In this document: positions 1 through 8,391 of the stretch, in pieces
Layout: each line of letters opens with the position of its first letter
How positions within the stretch are numbered: the first letter of the stretch is position 1
Origin: a virus
Reading direction: 5' to 3' (one strand)
Virus record (IMG/VR): IMGVR_UViG_3300017971_000207
Coordinates: 81,434-145,433 of that record
DNA: 64,000 nt
The notes under the pieces: generated by a model
Seen by the model: only the letters and a program-made list of their open reading frames with translations
Told to the model about the DNA's origin: nothing
Database searches by the model: none
Made by a program: the position numbers and the translations under genes

Positions 1-328
1 ACGTTCGTGAGCTCTTAAGGCCCGCAGGTCCCTCTTCACGCAGCCGCAAGTTTTGCAGGTGTAAGATTCGGTCGCCTTCGCGGATGTCTTCGGCATAGGA
101 CCAACCTCGTGCGGTCCAAAAAAGGTGGTTACCGCTAGCAGTTATCCTACGCTCACCACAATCTAGTGTAAAGGAGGTGTTAGCCCATTCATCTCGGACC
201 TCTACCACCGTCTCGATGCCTTGTTGACCAGAGGGTCCGAAGCTCACCACAGCGTCTCCCACCTGGACGCGTTCTATAGGCACTTGGAGACCCGAAGGCA
301 GCATTACGTTGGAGGATGGGTGTATGCA
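1..328 (-). mobile_element. Intein N-terminal part inside the AAA+ ATPase
   Basis: It begins at the Cys codon 328-326, immediately after Walker B residues EEIN. Block A (CIHPSSNVMLPSG) is followed by a G-D-A-V-V turn, and block B (ITASGNHLFWTARGW) by EGDRIL. The C-terminal splice junction and any homing endonuclease lie beyond the window edge. Confidence 0.75.
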
Positions 329-676
329 ATTGATCTCCTCTAGGCAGAGGATACAGCGGCCAACCTCATTGGCCACCTCGAAGGCGTTGGTTATGGGCCC
401 TAGAACAAAAGGGGTCGAGCCCCCTCGGATGATGTGCATCCCCAGCAGATGAGAGCGCCGCACATCCTCTGAGCAGTCAAAGGTGATGATCGGGCTCCGT
501 ACCTTGTTAGCGTAGTGCTGGATGGAGAGTGTTTTCCCTACCCCCTTCGGACCACACACAATTGCGGGTGCCCGAAAGGCTAGCCCATCATACAGAGGGA
601 GCAGGTCCAGGGCGTCGATGTAGGTAACCTGCTTCGGAGCGAAGCTGTCTGCGGGCAAACTTAGAATATCGCTCAT
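1..676 (-). CDS. MoxR-like AAA+ ATPase interrupted by an intein (partial at window edge)
   Basis: The frame runs off the left edge. It starts at an ATG at 676 with GAGGAG upstream, 11 bp after the previous gene. Residues ~42-49 read GPKGVGKT (Walker A) and ~111-116 CLEEIN (Walker B), the arrangement of MoxR/CbbQ-type AAA+ ATPases, which remodel other proteins. Directly after Walker B, at Cys117, the frame becomes an intein N-terminal half with a V-x-L-x-S-G block A and a TASGNHLFWT block B. The rest of the ATPase lies outside the window. Family assignment is good; substrate unknown. Confidence 0.8.
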   Translation of the reverse strand, partial: MSDILSLPADSFAPKQVTYIDALDLLPLYDGLAFRAPAIVCGPKGVGKTLSIQHYANKVRSPIITFDCSEDVRRSHLLGMHIIRGGSTPFVLGPITNAFEVANEVGRCILCLEEINCIHPSSNVMLPSGLQVPIERVQVGDAVVSFGPSGQQGIETVVEVRDEWANTSFTLDCGERRITASGNHLFWTARGWSYAEDIREGDRILHLQNLRLREEGPAGLKSSRT

Positions 677-687
677 CGCTCAGCTCC

Positions 688-1245
688 TCAGCAGTAGAAG
701 GTCAAAAGACGCCCATAGGGTCCCTGAGCTGCCTCGTGCGCCGGAGACTCCTGGAACTCGCCAACAGTGCGGGCGCCCTCGACGGTTATGATGGGCGCGA
801 CCCACACCCGCGTCTGGGGCCGAAAGCCGAGATGCGTGAATACTGCTAGCAGCGCGGGCTGCGGAGCGACCGGCTGTGTGTCTGCCAGGGCTAAGCCCAG
901 CAGGTCATCAATATCTTCCGAGACGCTTTCCCCGAGGGGAACCTCATCAACCGTCTCATAGATGGTCAGAACGCCCACCGCCTTGGTCACCTCCGCAAAG
1001 CGGCCAACCGCTGCTTGGTGATCCTCCAGAGATAGCTGCTTGCGCTCCACTGCCAGAACCTTAACCCCAATAGGCTCGCCGTCTGGGTCCGTGGTAGCCA
1101 ACAGCCACGAGGCCACGGGCAACCTTCCCCGCTGCGTTAATCTTAGCTGCGCCTGTGCAAAGGCCACCTCCGCAAAACGCTCCGCGCCTCTGAGCGTGTG
1201 CAGATCCTCCGGTAACCTTGGTCGTGTTGTCACTGCTAGTCCCAT
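688..1245 (-). CDS. hypothetical protein, 185 aa
   Basis: Not recognised. Soluble, mildly acidic protein without membrane segments or Cys motifs. It is first in the run that continues into the ATPase gene 11 bp downstream. A sigma70-like promoter at 1252-1280 places the transcript start at about the A of the ATG, so the message is probably leaderless; no ribosome binding site is visible. Confidence 0.7.
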   Translation of the reverse strand: MGLAVTTRPRLPEDLHTLRGAERFAEVAFAQAQLRLTQRGRLPVASWLLATTDPDGEPIGVKVLAVERKQLSLEDHQAAVGRFAEVTKAVGVLTIYETVDEVPLGESVSEDIDDLLGLALADTQPVAPQPALLAVFTHLGFRPQTRVWVAPIITVEGARTVGEFQESPAHEAAQGPYGRLLTFYC

Positions 1246-1251
1246 GCTGCG

Positions 1252-1280
1252 AAGATAATATGTAACCTCGCGATTGTCAA
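1252..1280 (-). promoter_or_regulatory. sigma70-like promoter, leaderless start
   Basis: On the minus strand TTGACA (1280-1275), 17 bp, TATCTT (1257-1252). The start codon begins 7 bp after the -10 box, where +1 is expected. Confidence 0.7.
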
Positions 1281-1287
1281 GCGAGGC

Positions 1288-1884
1288 TCAAGCGGTGGGC
1301 TTCAGCTTGACACGTGAGGGACGCACCTTGGGGGCGTAGCGGCGGCAGTTAGCAGCTGCGTTAGATGCCCAGTAGCAGGGGCGTCCGACGTCTCCAGGGG
1401 CGTGGCAAACTCCCTGACACTCGCCGGCTTTGAAGTGGGGCGGTATCTCGCCGGATAGGTGTGCACACGGATGGGTGTTGACCACCACTTGCTTAATCAT
1501 CTGAGGGCTCCTTTGCTCGTTGTTGGAGGGCTCCGGCGCAAAGCCGAAGATCATACCGTTTGGGGGAGATTGGTCCTCTAGCGCATCGAGCGTCTCAAAG
1601 GCGAGGTCAATCATGTGGGGGCTATCAGCCGTAACAGCTCGGCGCCTGGCGGTCTCAGGCACAGCATCGATGATGGCCCTAGCGGCCCAAGCTTCTGGAG
1701 AGAGTCCTCGGGTGGCGGCCCAACTGCTCACAAGCTGGTGCTTACTGCCTAGGGAGATCACAAGCTCGGGAGGCCGAGGCCGGCGGCGCTGCAGTGCCTT
1801 TCGGAGCGCGCCGCCTGCTAAAGCGCCTCCGAGGAAGGTCGCCACCAGAGCGACGCTGTACAGAATGGCAGATATCATATCCAT
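1288..1884 (-). CDS. membrane-anchored hypothetical protein, 198 aa
   Basis: An N-terminal hydrophobic segment (~4-26) precedes a basic stretch. A middle segment (~40-75) resembles a short helical DNA-binding or ribbon-helix-helix-like region, but this is weak. The C-terminal ~65 residues hold five cysteines plus His, suggesting a metal site. Start ATG is 3 bp after the stop of the upstream gene. Function unknown. Confidence 0.6.
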   Translation of the reverse strand: MDMISAILYSVALVATFLGGALAGGALRKALQRRRPRPPELVISLGSKHQLVSSWAATRGLSPEAWAARAIIDAVPETARRRAVTADSPHMIDLAFETLDALEDQSPPNGMIFGFAPEPSNNEQRSPQMIKQVVVNTHPCAHLSGEIPPHFKAGECQGVCHAPGDVGRPCYWASNAAANCRRYAPKVRPSRVKLKPTA

Positions 1885-1887
1885 AGC

Positions 1888-2109
1888 CTACTGGGGCAGA
1901 GGTACCCCGAAGTGCATATCGCGGAGGTGAGCGCGGAGCACCTCACAGTGCTCAAAAGCTGGGCACAGCTCACAGGAGGAGAGCCCTTTCATATCCTTGC
2001 ATGCCTCCACCTTACGCTGGCGGAGGACCGTCTCAAACTGCGGGGTGCCTGGGGTGTATCCTTCCAGCTCTACGGCAAGGTGTAGCTGCTCTAACCGACC
2101 CAGCGTCAT
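1888..2109 (-). CDS. small Cys-containing hypothetical protein, 73 aa
   Basis: Four cysteines (spaced C-x8-C-x2-C-x5-C in the C-terminal half) and a nearby His suggest a small zinc or metal site. Its ATG overlaps the upstream stop by 4 bp (ATGA), so it is translationally coupled. Not recognised. Confidence 0.6.
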   Translation of the reverse strand: MTLGRLEQLHLAVELEGYTPGTPQFETVLRQRKVEACKDMKGLSSCELCPAFEHCEVLRAHLRDMHFGVPLPQ

Positions 2110-2342
2110 GATGGGGTTTTTGCCGCCCGAGCAATACTCCGAATCTCCTCCAGCACGGATTGCGGAGACTCGATCGCTCGCCTAAAGCAGCCCTCGTGAA
2201 GATACCCAAACTCTCCCTGCTCCTCGTCCTCGTGAAAGCTGTTCTCGGACAACGTCCCGCGAAGTATCAGGTACACGCGCGTCCCAGCGTCCAACACCTT
2301 CCCACAACCACGACACCTATCAGTCGTTGCTTCGTCGCTCAT
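2106..2342 (-). CDS. small zinc-ribbon-like protein, 78 aa
   Basis: CxxC near residue 10 (CRGC) pairs with an HEGC motif near residue 49, a treble-clef or zinc-ribbon pattern. It overlaps both neighbours by ATGA-type junctions, within an operon led by the uracil-DNA glycosylase. Role unknown. Confidence 0.6.
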   Translation of the reverse strand: MSDEATTDRCRGCGKVLDAGTRVYLILRGTLSENSFHEDEEQGEFGYLHEGCFRRAIESPQSVLEEIRSIARAAKTPS

Positions 2343-3004
2343 CTCTTAGTCCTTTTCAAGCCCAGTCGGATCATAACCGCCTGAAGATCCTCCCACACCT
2401 GCGGCTTCCACTGCACGTTACGCAGTAGAGCAGCAGGATGGTAGGTAGCGCGGACCGGGACACCCTCCCAGCTGTGCCACTGTCCCCGCAGAGCCGTAAC
2501 CTTCTTACCAGACCCTAGCAACGTCTGCGCCGCTGTTCCTCCCATTGCAACGATGCACTGCGGATTGACGGCCCGCAGCTGCCCGCAGAGCAACGGGCGG
2601 CAGGCGTCTTTCTCTGCGGGCGAGGGCTTACGGTTCTGGGGCTCTGTTCGTCCCCTCGCAATATCCTCGTCCGAAGGAGGCGCCGTCGGACGGCACAATA
2701 CCGCGTTGGTGATGAACACCTGGGAGCGCTCCAAGGTCATGGCCTTAATCATGCGGTTTAGAAGCTTGCCCGAGGAGCCCACAAACGGGACCCCTTCCGC
2801 ATCCTCCTCAGCCCCCGGCCCCTCCCCCACAAAGGCCAGCAAAGGGCGATCAATGTTCCCCGCACCAAAAACAACATTACGCCGCTCTCGCGACAGAGCA
2901 CACGCCTGGCAGCCCTGCGCGCGCTCACGCAAGCGCGCCACCTCGTCCGCCCCCCGCTGACCCGCTAGGGCCTCTGTCGATAGTAGCGAAAGCTGTGCGC
3001 TCAT
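2339..3004 (-). CDS. family 4 uracil-DNA glycosylase
   Basis: Removes uracil from DNA by cleaving the N-glycosidic bond. Motif A (GEGPGAEEDAEGVPFVG, ~59-75) and motif B (HPAALLRN, near the C-terminus) are those of the iron-sulphur family 4 enzymes. Cysteines in CQACALS, LCRP and ACRPLLC match the four Fe-S ligands. The 221-aa length is normal. It heads a four-gene coupled run; the start ATG at 3004 is divergent from the late operon at 3097. In a phage this suggests DNA repair or nucleotide hygiene. Confidence 0.92.
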   Translation of the reverse strand: MSAQLSLLSTEALAGQRGADEVARLRERAQGCQACALSRERRNVVFGAGNIDRPLLAFVGEGPGAEEDAEGVPFVGSSGKLLNRMIKAMTLERSQVFITNAVLCRPTAPPSDEDIARGRTEPQNRKPSPAEKDACRPLLCGQLRAVNPQCIVAMGGTAAQTLLGSGKKVTALRGQWHSWEGVPVRATYHPAALLRNVQWKPQVWEDLQAVMIRLGLKRTKR

Positions 3005-3060
3005 GTGAGCATCTTACCCTATGGAGAGGGGATTGTCTATCCCACCTCGCCTGGAGCCAG

Positions 3061-3074
3061 TAACTAGAGTATGC
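3061..3074 (+). promoter_or_regulatory. late-promoter-like element
   Basis: AACTAGAGTATGC resembles the TGRTAGASTG element seen ahead of other predicted virion genes. It lies ~25 bp before the first gene of the 3.1-10.8 kb plus-strand run. There is no good -35 box. Confidence 0.4.
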
Positions 3075-3096
3075 TCAGAAGGCTGGAGGTCACACT

Positions 3097-3477
3097 ATGG
3101 ATACTCTTGTCGAACTCTGGGAAAAGCACAGCTTCTGGTTGATCCCTGTAGGCTGGGCGCTTCTCTCGGGCGCGCTCAACCTCGCGTTGCGCAAGCGCAC
3201 AGCGGAGGAGTGGGTCGAATATGCAGAGCAGCACCCGCGCCGGGCAGCTATCATCCGACTCATTCGCGCTCTGGGGTTTGATCCCGCTAAAGCTATCAAC
3301 GCTGTTCAGCACCTGGTAAATGGGAAAGCTGTAGCGACCCGACGAATGCTGCCGGAGCCTGCTGCTAAAGCTCTAGAGGCGGCAGAGATCCTAGCGACCG
3401 CTAAGGACGAGGACAAGGCCAACGAGGCCAAGAAGGACGAGAAGGAGAAGCCATGCGAAAAGCCGCAACCACCCTAA
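3097..3477 (+). CDS. single-pass membrane protein, possibly holin or spanin related, 126 aa
   Basis: One hydrophobic segment (~12-32) near the N-terminus, then a charged helical region and a Lys/Glu-rich tail. The ATG follows GGAGG. It overlaps the downstream lipoprotein gene by 25 bp in another frame. An N-anchored protein overlapping a lipoprotein gene recalls nested spanin pairs, and the next gene is a protease, so a lysis role is possible but unproven. Confidence 0.6.
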   Translation: MDTLVELWEKHSFWLIPVGWALLSGALNLALRKRTAEEWVEYAEQHPRRAAIIRLIRALGFDPAKAINAVQHLVNGKAVATRRMLPEPAAKALEAAEILATAKDEDKANEAKKDEKEKPCEKPQPP

Positions 3478-3824
3478 TCCTAGCCCTGGCAGCCCTGGTG
3501 CTAACCGGCTGTCCCCAGTTTAAGCCGTGGGCCCGAACAGCCCTCGAAGCAGCCCGACACGCCTGCGCTGCCTACGCGGAGCAAACGGGCCTGTCCTTCA
3601 AGGACGTGTGCGACACCGAGGAGAAGCTACGTCCGTTTATCGATTCGATCCTAGCAGCTCAAGCAGCAGCCGCGGCAAAGGGGGCGGCCGGAGCCTGCAA
3701 GTGCCCAAAGTGTGAGGAGGCCCCCAAGCCCGCTGCCCCCGCACCGAAGCCGCCTCCCCCCACGCCCTCCGCAAAGCCGGAGGCCAAACCCATCCCCAAG
3801 CCTGAGCCAGCACCAGGAGGCTGA
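3453..3824 (+). CDS. outer-membrane-type lipoprotein, 123 aa
   Basis: A signal peptide ends in the lipobox LTGC (Cys20). The mature part has a helical region with three cysteines, a CKCPKC motif and a long Pro/Ala/Lys-rich C-terminus that could span the periplasm. It overlaps the preceding membrane protein gene and stops 1 bp before the protease start. Candidate outer-membrane spanin subunit or surface lipoprotein; no family recognised. Confidence 0.7.
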   Translation: MRKAATTLILALAALVLTGCPQFKPWARTALEAARHACAAYAEQTGLSFKDVCDTEEKLRPFIDSILAAQAAAAAKGAAGACKCPKCEEAPKPAAPAPKPPPPTPSAKPEAKPIPKPEPAPGG

Positions 3825-3825
3825 G

Positions 3826-6800
3826 ATGACGGAGAAAGGCACAGGCTACATCCCATCGCCAGAGGACGAGCGGGACTACCCGCTGATAGGCCCAGGCGAG
3901 AACGCCCTCTTCGGGGCGCTGAACACAACGGTCCCCACCGAGCATCTAGCAATGCTACCGTTGATCGACTTCATCCGTGATCAAGGCGGCACCAACTCGT
4001 GCTTTCCTGCGGGCACTCGCGTGCTCCTGGAAGGCTTTACAGAGCGACCTATCGAACAGATTGCTCCAGGAAACCGTGTGCGGACGCACACAGGCCGAAG
4101 CGGTGCCGTCACAAAGGTGTCTGAGAGACCCTACGAGGGGCTGCTGTATTCGATCAAAGTAGGAGGCTGGATATACCCCCTAGAGGCTACTCCCGAGCAC
4201 CCCGTAGCCGTCATCGCCAACGTGTCCGCCAGAGCAAAGCACGGAGACTTCGAGCCTGGTGAGCTAACGTGGCGCCGGTTTGACGCGATACGTCCAGGAG
4301 ATCGTGTAGTCATGCCTGCAGACACCCGAGAGTTCCCCGAGGACTATCGGTCTGCGTGGCACGTGCTGCGCGTAGCGGACTATCTGGAAGGGGAGTACTG
4401 GGAGGAAGATGGCGCTGTTCGAGCGGCCATGGGAAGACGGGGGAGTGAGATACCTGCGGAGCTGGGGCTCACCCCCGATATCGGCAGGCTTCTCGGGCTG
4501 TTCCTAGCAGAGGGCAGCTTTCTCAAACCCAGCGGCACTAAACAGGGTGTGGCGTTCACCTTTGCGCGGCACGAAGCGCTCCTCCACACCTTCGTCTTGG
4601 AGGCCATGAGGACACACTTCGACCTGGAGGGCCAGAAGGAGGAGACGGAGCAGAAGCCCAACGTCACAACGTTGCTATTCTACAGCTCAACTGTAGCGCA
4701 GCTGTTCTACGCTCTGTGCGGAGAAGGGGCGCTACAGAAGCGCGTGCCCGACGTGTTTTTTGAGACAGGGCGCGACGTGAAGCTCGCACTCATCCGAGGG
4801 TGGTTTCAAGGAGATGGGTCTCAAGACCCCGTTCGTCTCCGCAGAAAGAAGGACGGCACTGTGCGCAAAGCTGCGGCCGTTCAAGGAGTCACAAGCTCTG
4901 AGGAGCTCCACCGTGGGCTATACCGCTTAGCCTCTCTCTGTAACATCAAGCTCAGTACGCAGCAGAGAAAGGTAGCGGAGCATCAAAACGCTGCCGGCCG
5001 CGAGCTGAACCTTTACGGGGACAACATCCTAAAGGTGTTCCCCGATGCAGCACCGCGCCTGGAAGCCGCTGGGATAAAGCTATCGGGACGGACCCGCTAC
5101 CGAAAGCACGCCTTGGGATATCTGTGCCGCGTAGAGGAGGTTTCTATGCGTGAGGCCCCCGCAGACACTAAGGTCTACAACTTGGAAGTCGAGGGGGATC
5201 ACTCGTACGTTGCCGAGGGCATCGCCGTCCACAACTGCGTCTGGCAATCCATCCAGCAGCAGCACTACATCGCACAGGGGGTACACGGGGTGCAGCAACG
5301 TCTACCCCTGAGCGTGATGTTCGGCTACTACCACACGCGCCTTCGCGGGGGCACGCAGAGGTTTGACAATGGCTGCTTCCCCAGGCTGGCCTGGCAGGTG
5401 GCGGAGAAGATCGGATTCTGTATCGAGGACCTGTGGCCCTTCAAGGAGCCCGAGATAAACCGACCGCCGAGTCTAGATGCCACCTCCGGGGCCATAGACC
5501 AGCGGTGGGTGCACGGCTACTACCACATCCTCGGACGCCCACGAGAGGAGGAGGTCCGACAGGCCCTCTCAAACAACCACCCTGTGGTATTCGGGACCGT
5601 CGTCGACAACGATTTCAAGCGGTACAAGGGCTCTAACCTTAGCACCGAGCCTATGAAGCCTCCGACGGGCCACTCCGGACGCCATATGATGTGCGCAGTT
5701 GCGTACGATCAAGACGGTCTGTGGGTGATCAACTCGTGGGGCTGTTACGACGATAAGACGGAGATTCTAACCGCCGCTGGGTGGAAGTCTTTTGCTGATG
5801 TCGTGGTGGGTGAGCCCGTCGCAACGCTTAATAGCCACGGGGAGCTGGAGTACCAGAATACGACTGACGTTCAACGCTACATCTACGACGGAGAGTTGTG
5901 GTCTTACCAGTCCCAAGGCGTAGACCTTGTTGTGACGCCAAACCACAACATGCTCATAGGACGCCGTTGTCGCGAAGGCGGTAAGCGCGTCCCCAAGTGG
6001 GAGCGCGTTCCGGCTGATCGCATCAACACCAAACACTTCTTGATGAAGAAAACGGCTGCCTGGTCAGGCGAAGAGCCTCCTTACATTGAGGTCGGTCCCC
6101 ACAGGATACCAACGGAGCTTTGGGTCGAGTTCCTCGGCTACTTCTTGTCCGAAGGTCATGCCCGAGAGAACGTGGTCCAACGGCCGGAGCGTGTGGCGCT
6201 TAACGGTACGACAGGTCGCGAGAAGCGGTACAGCGCGTGCAGCGAAACTCAGTACCTGGTGGGTATCCATCAAACCAAGTCTGAAGGTGTCTTCAAGATG
6301 GGCGCCTGTCTACGTCGCATGCCTGCCGCCTTCACCCGCATAACAGGGGGTTGGCAGGCAACATCTAGCCCACTGTGCGAGCATCTTCTCCCGCTCGGAA
6401 AAGCGCATCAGAAGTACATTCCTCCCTACGTCAAAAGGCTCTCTCCTCGGCTTCTACGAGTGTTCCTGAAGGCCGCTTGTCTCGGCGACGGCTCCCCTGT
6501 AGGCCGCAACGGCAGCGTCTACTACACCTCGTCCAAGCGGCTTGCTGACGATATACAGGAGGTTGCACTAAAGGCCGGGATGTGTGCAGATATACGCGAG
6601 GATGATCGCCGCGGTCGTACTAATGCGCGGGGGACCACTCGCTATGTGAACTACCAGGTGGCAATCAAACCCGTGAGGGGAGAAACCAAACCCAAAGGAG
6701 GCTTCACGCCAACAAAGATCCCCTACAAAGGTTTCGTGCGCTGCGTCACAGTACCGAACGGTCTGGTCTATGTTCGACGCAATGGTAAGGCGGTCTGGTC

Positions 6801-6936
6801 GGGCAACTCCGACTGGGGCTGCCCGGACCCATCAGGGTTCTATCGATCGGGGTTCTTTCATATGTCCTGGGAATGGGTAAACTGGTCAAGTGCCACTGAT
6901 TGGTGGGCCGTCCAATACCCAAAGATGTTCGTTTAG
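3826..6936 (+). CDS. papain-like (C1) cysteine protease with two inteins
   Basis: The 1036-aa precursor would splice to ~269 aa. The N-terminus (GYIPSPEDERDYP) is typical of bacterial C1A peptidases without a long propeptide. The catalytic Cys is in QGGTNS-C (codon 5236), His in GRHMMCAVAYD and Asn in VINSWG. Intein 1 splits the protein exactly before the catalytic Cys, intein 2 right after NSWG. Start ATG 3826 has AGGAGG 5 bp upstream; a longer upstream frame lacks a start signal. It lies between lipoprotein genes and predicted virion genes, so it may act in maturation, lysis or host attack; no signal peptide seen. Confidence 0.88.
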   Translation: MTEKGTGYIPSPEDERDYPLIGPGENALFGALNTTVPTEHLAMLPLIDFIRDQGGTNSCFPAGTRVLLEGFTERPIEQIAPGNRVRTHTGRSGAVTKVSERPYEGLLYSIKVGGWIYPLEATPEHPVAVIANVSARAKHGDFEPGELTWRRFDAIRPGDRVVMPADTREFPEDYRSAWHVLRVADYLEGEYWEEDGAVRAAMGRRGSEIPAELGLTPDIGRLLGLFLAEGSFLKPSGTKQGVAFTFARHEALLHTFVLEAMRTHFDLEGQKEETEQKPNVTTLLFYSSTVAQLFYALCGEGALQKRVPDVFFETGRDVKLALIRGWFQGDGSQDPVRLRRKKDGTVRKAAAVQGVTSSEELHRGLYRLASLCNIKLSTQQRKVAEHQNAAGRELNLYGDNILKVFPDAAPRLEAAGIKLSGRTRYRKHALGYLCRVEEVSMREAPADTKVYNLEVEGDHSYVAEGIAVHNCVWQSIQQQHYIAQGVHGVQQRLPLSVMFGYYHTRLRGGTQRFDNGCFPRLAWQVAEKIGFCIEDLWPFKEPEINRPPSLDATSGAIDQRWVHGYYHILGRPREEEVRQALSNNHPVVFGTVVDNDFKRYKGSNLSTEPMKPPTGHSGRHMMCAVAYDQDGLWVINSWGCYDDKTEILTAAGWKSFADVVVGEPVATLNSHGELEYQNTTDVQRYIYDGELWSYQSQGVDLVVTPNHNMLIGRRCREGGKRVPKWERVPADRINTKHFLMKKTAAWSGEEPPYIEVGPHRIPTELWVEFLGYFLSEGHARENVVQRPERVALNGTTGREKRYSACSETQYLVGIHQTKSEGVFKMGACLRRMPAAFTRITGGWQATSSPLCEHLLPLGKAHQKYIPPYVKRLSPRLLRVFLKAACLGDGSPVGRNGSVYYTSSKRLADDIQEVALKAGMCADIREDDRRGRTNARGTTRYVNYQVAIKPVRGETKPKGGFTPTKIPYKGFVRCVTVPNGLVYVRRNGKAVWSGNSDWGCPDPSGFYRSGFFHMSWEWVNWSSATDWWAVQYPKMFV
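4000..5235 (+). mobile_element. LAGLIDADG intein 1 of the C1 protease (412 aa)
   Basis: Starts with CFPAGTRVLLEGF and ends EGIAVHN before Cys. Block B lies around EATPEHPVAV. Endonuclease motifs GLFLAEGS and GWFQGDGS are present, so it may still home. The +1 nucleophile is the catalytic Cys of the protease, making activity depend on splicing. Confidence 0.9.
5743..6807 (+). mobile_element. LAGLIDADG intein 2 of the C1 protease (355 aa)
   Basis: Starts CYDDKTEILTAAGW after NSWG and ends VWSGN before Ser. Block B is TPNHNMLI. Endonuclease motifs GYFLSEGH and KAACLGDGS are recognisable. The penultimate residue is Gly instead of the usual His. Confidence 0.88.
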
Positions 6937-6948
6937 GAGACCAACACA

Positions 6949-7305
6949 ATGAATCGTGAGCTAAACCGCTTGTTAGAGAGCGTACGTGCAGAGCTGGCAG
7001 AGGGCCTCCCCAAAGGGAAGTACCTGGGCCTACGAGACGCAAAAAGCATCGACATGAACCGTGTCCGGGTTGATCTAGAGACCACCTCTGGGGACAATCT
7101 AGGGGGCAACATCGAAACCCTCTTGAGAGGTGAGGACGATGTAAGGTGGCTTACGAGGCCGCCGCGACGAGGGGAGGGCACCGCGAGCTTCACCATCTTC
7201 GTCCGGGACCCGGACGAGTTCAAGTACCTGTGGAACACGTTGGAGCGTGCAGAGATCTACGACGACACTATCCTAAACTTCTACGTCAGCGTCACGGACA
7301 TCTAG
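6949..7305 (+). CDS. predicted virion-targeted protein with MNREL N-terminus, 118 aa
   Basis: Not recognised by domain. The first ~19 residues (MNRELNRLLESVRAELAEG) form an amphipathic helix ending LAE-G, like T4 capsid-targeting peptides cut by the prohead protease. The same start is seen in the products at 31776, 52459 and 52027. The rest is a small alpha/beta protein. It follows the protease by 12 bp with TTAGGAG as ribosome binding site. Confidence 0.65.
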   Translation: MNRELNRLLESVRAELAEGLPKGKYLGLRDAKSIDMNRVRVDLETTSGDNLGGNIETLLRGEDDVRWLTRPPRRGEGTASFTIFVRDPDEFKYLWNTLERAEIYDDTILNFYVSVTDI

Positions 7306-7314
7306 GATATCGAC

Positions 7315-7656
7315 ATGCACCACCTTCCCTTCTTACTCATGCTGGCCCTCATGGTCTGCATGCTCCCCGCCTGCCCGGACCCTGTCATCCCTGGCCCTCA
7401 ATGGGACGGGGGGTCTGTTGAGCCCGACCCCGTTCTACCCCCTGGTGTTGATGCCAACGAGGCTGCCTGCAAGCGCCTAGAGGAGCTGCAGTGCAAGTCA
7501 AAGGATGGGCGCAACCTCTGGGAGCCCACACCCGGCGGCGTCTCCTGCGTCGACGTGTTCCGCAACGCAGAGAAGAATGGGGTCAACCTACACCCTGCGT
7601 GTTTGGCTAAAATAGAACGCTGTGAGGATAGGCATCGGTGTACCGACAAGGGCTAG
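7315..7656 (+). CDS. lipoprotein, 113 aa
   Basis: Hydrophobic signal sequence with lipobox LPAC (Cys20), then a Pro-rich linker and a Cys-rich domain with five further cysteines, likely disulphide-bonded in the periplasm. The final 15 codons (KIERCEDRHRCTDKG) are repeated in diverged form at 8434-8480, beyond an inserted HNH cassette, so the present 3' end probably arrived with that insertion. Confidence 0.65.
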   Translation: MHHLPFLLMLALMVCMLPACPDPVIPGPQWDGGSVEPDPVLPPGVDANEAACKRLEELQCKSKDGRNLWEPTPGGVSCVDVFRNAEKNGVNLHPACLAKIERCEDRHRCTDKG

Positions 7657-8159
7657 TCCAGATGCGCCCATAAACGGCGTGTGACAAGTGCATGCACCAG
7701 GCTCTCACTGACATGGTACTTCTCCGCCAAGCTTCTCAGGGACACCTTTCGAGGGACGTATCTCCGCCTGATGTCTCGCACCTGTTCAGGAGTAAGCTTG
7801 GCGGACCCGTTGGCTTCGCCTGGGTGTGCAACGTGTCGTCCTTTGGACATCATGTCTCTCATGTTATCCGTGTGGGTCCCAACCCACAGGTGCTCTGGGT
7901 TGACGCAGGGTGGGTTGTCACACTTGTGCAGAACACAGAGCCCCTCGGGTATAGGGCCGCGGGTAAGCTCCCAAGATACTCGGTGGGCATAGGTAGATAT
8001 GCTGCTGAGTTCCTGTCGGCTCCCCTGCCTGAAGAACCCATACTGGGTACGGGAGTGTCGAGGACCCGTCCAAAGCCAACAATCTCCACTACAGTCCACA
8101 TGTTTCCAGAATCGCTCGGTCTCGACCAGGCCGAAGGTAGTCTGCTGTCTTGCTGTCAT
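7653..8159 (-). CDS. HNH homing endonuclease with C-terminal helix-turn-helix, 168 aa
   Basis: HNH core: YAHRVSWELTRGPIPEG, then LCVLHKCDNPPCVNPEHLW, with Cys pairs for structural zinc, as in phage free-standing HNH nucleases. Residues ~120-160 (LTPEQVRDIRRRY...SLRSLAEKYHVSESLVH) form a helix-turn-helix. It lies on the strand opposite to its surroundings and overlaps the lipoprotein stop, typical of a selfish insertion. Coupled (ATGA) to the upstream ribbon-helix-helix gene. Confidence 0.9.
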   Translation of the reverse strand: MTARQQTTFGLVETERFWKHVDCSGDCWLWTGPRHSRTQYGFFRQGSRQELSSISTYAHRVSWELTRGPIPEGLCVLHKCDNPPCVNPEHLWVGTHTDNMRDMMSKGRHVAHPGEANGSAKLTPEQVRDIRRRYVPRKVSLRSLAEKYHVSESLVHALVTRRLWAHLD

Positions 8160-8386
8160 GATGCAGGAGGCTCCGCAGGCGTACGAAGACCTCGGACCGC
8201 GACTAGCTGGGCTTCCAGAGATTGCTCTGCCTTCGGCAGCTCCTTGGCCAAGAACTCCCCCAACGCTTCCTTGATCAGCTTGTTTAGCGTAGTCTCTCTG
8301 TAGTCGGCTAGGAACTTGAGACGCTTGTGGGTAAAAGGATACAACCTAACAGTGATTTTGACAGGATCTTCGTCTTTTGACTCCAT
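8156..8386 (-). CDS. ribbon-helix-helix DNA-binding protein, 76 aa
   Basis: Residues 8-45 (VKITVRLYPFTHKRLKFLAD then a second helix) fit the Arc/MetJ fold of small repressors. It precedes the HNH gene in a two-gene cassette. An 18-bp inverted repeat lies 6 bp upstream of its start and may be its own operator. Confidence 0.7.
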   Translation of the reverse strand: MESKDEDPVKITVRLYPFTHKRLKFLADYRETTLNKLIKEALGEFLAKELPKAEQSLEAQLVAVRGLRTPAEPPAS

Positions 8387-8391
8387 AATAG

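Noticed and set aside
3712-3825. longer N-terminus of the C1 protease
   Set aside because: The extra 38 residues are antisense-free but overlap the lipoprotein gene, are Pro/Arg-rich and lack a ribosome site; the ATG at 3826 has AGGAGG.
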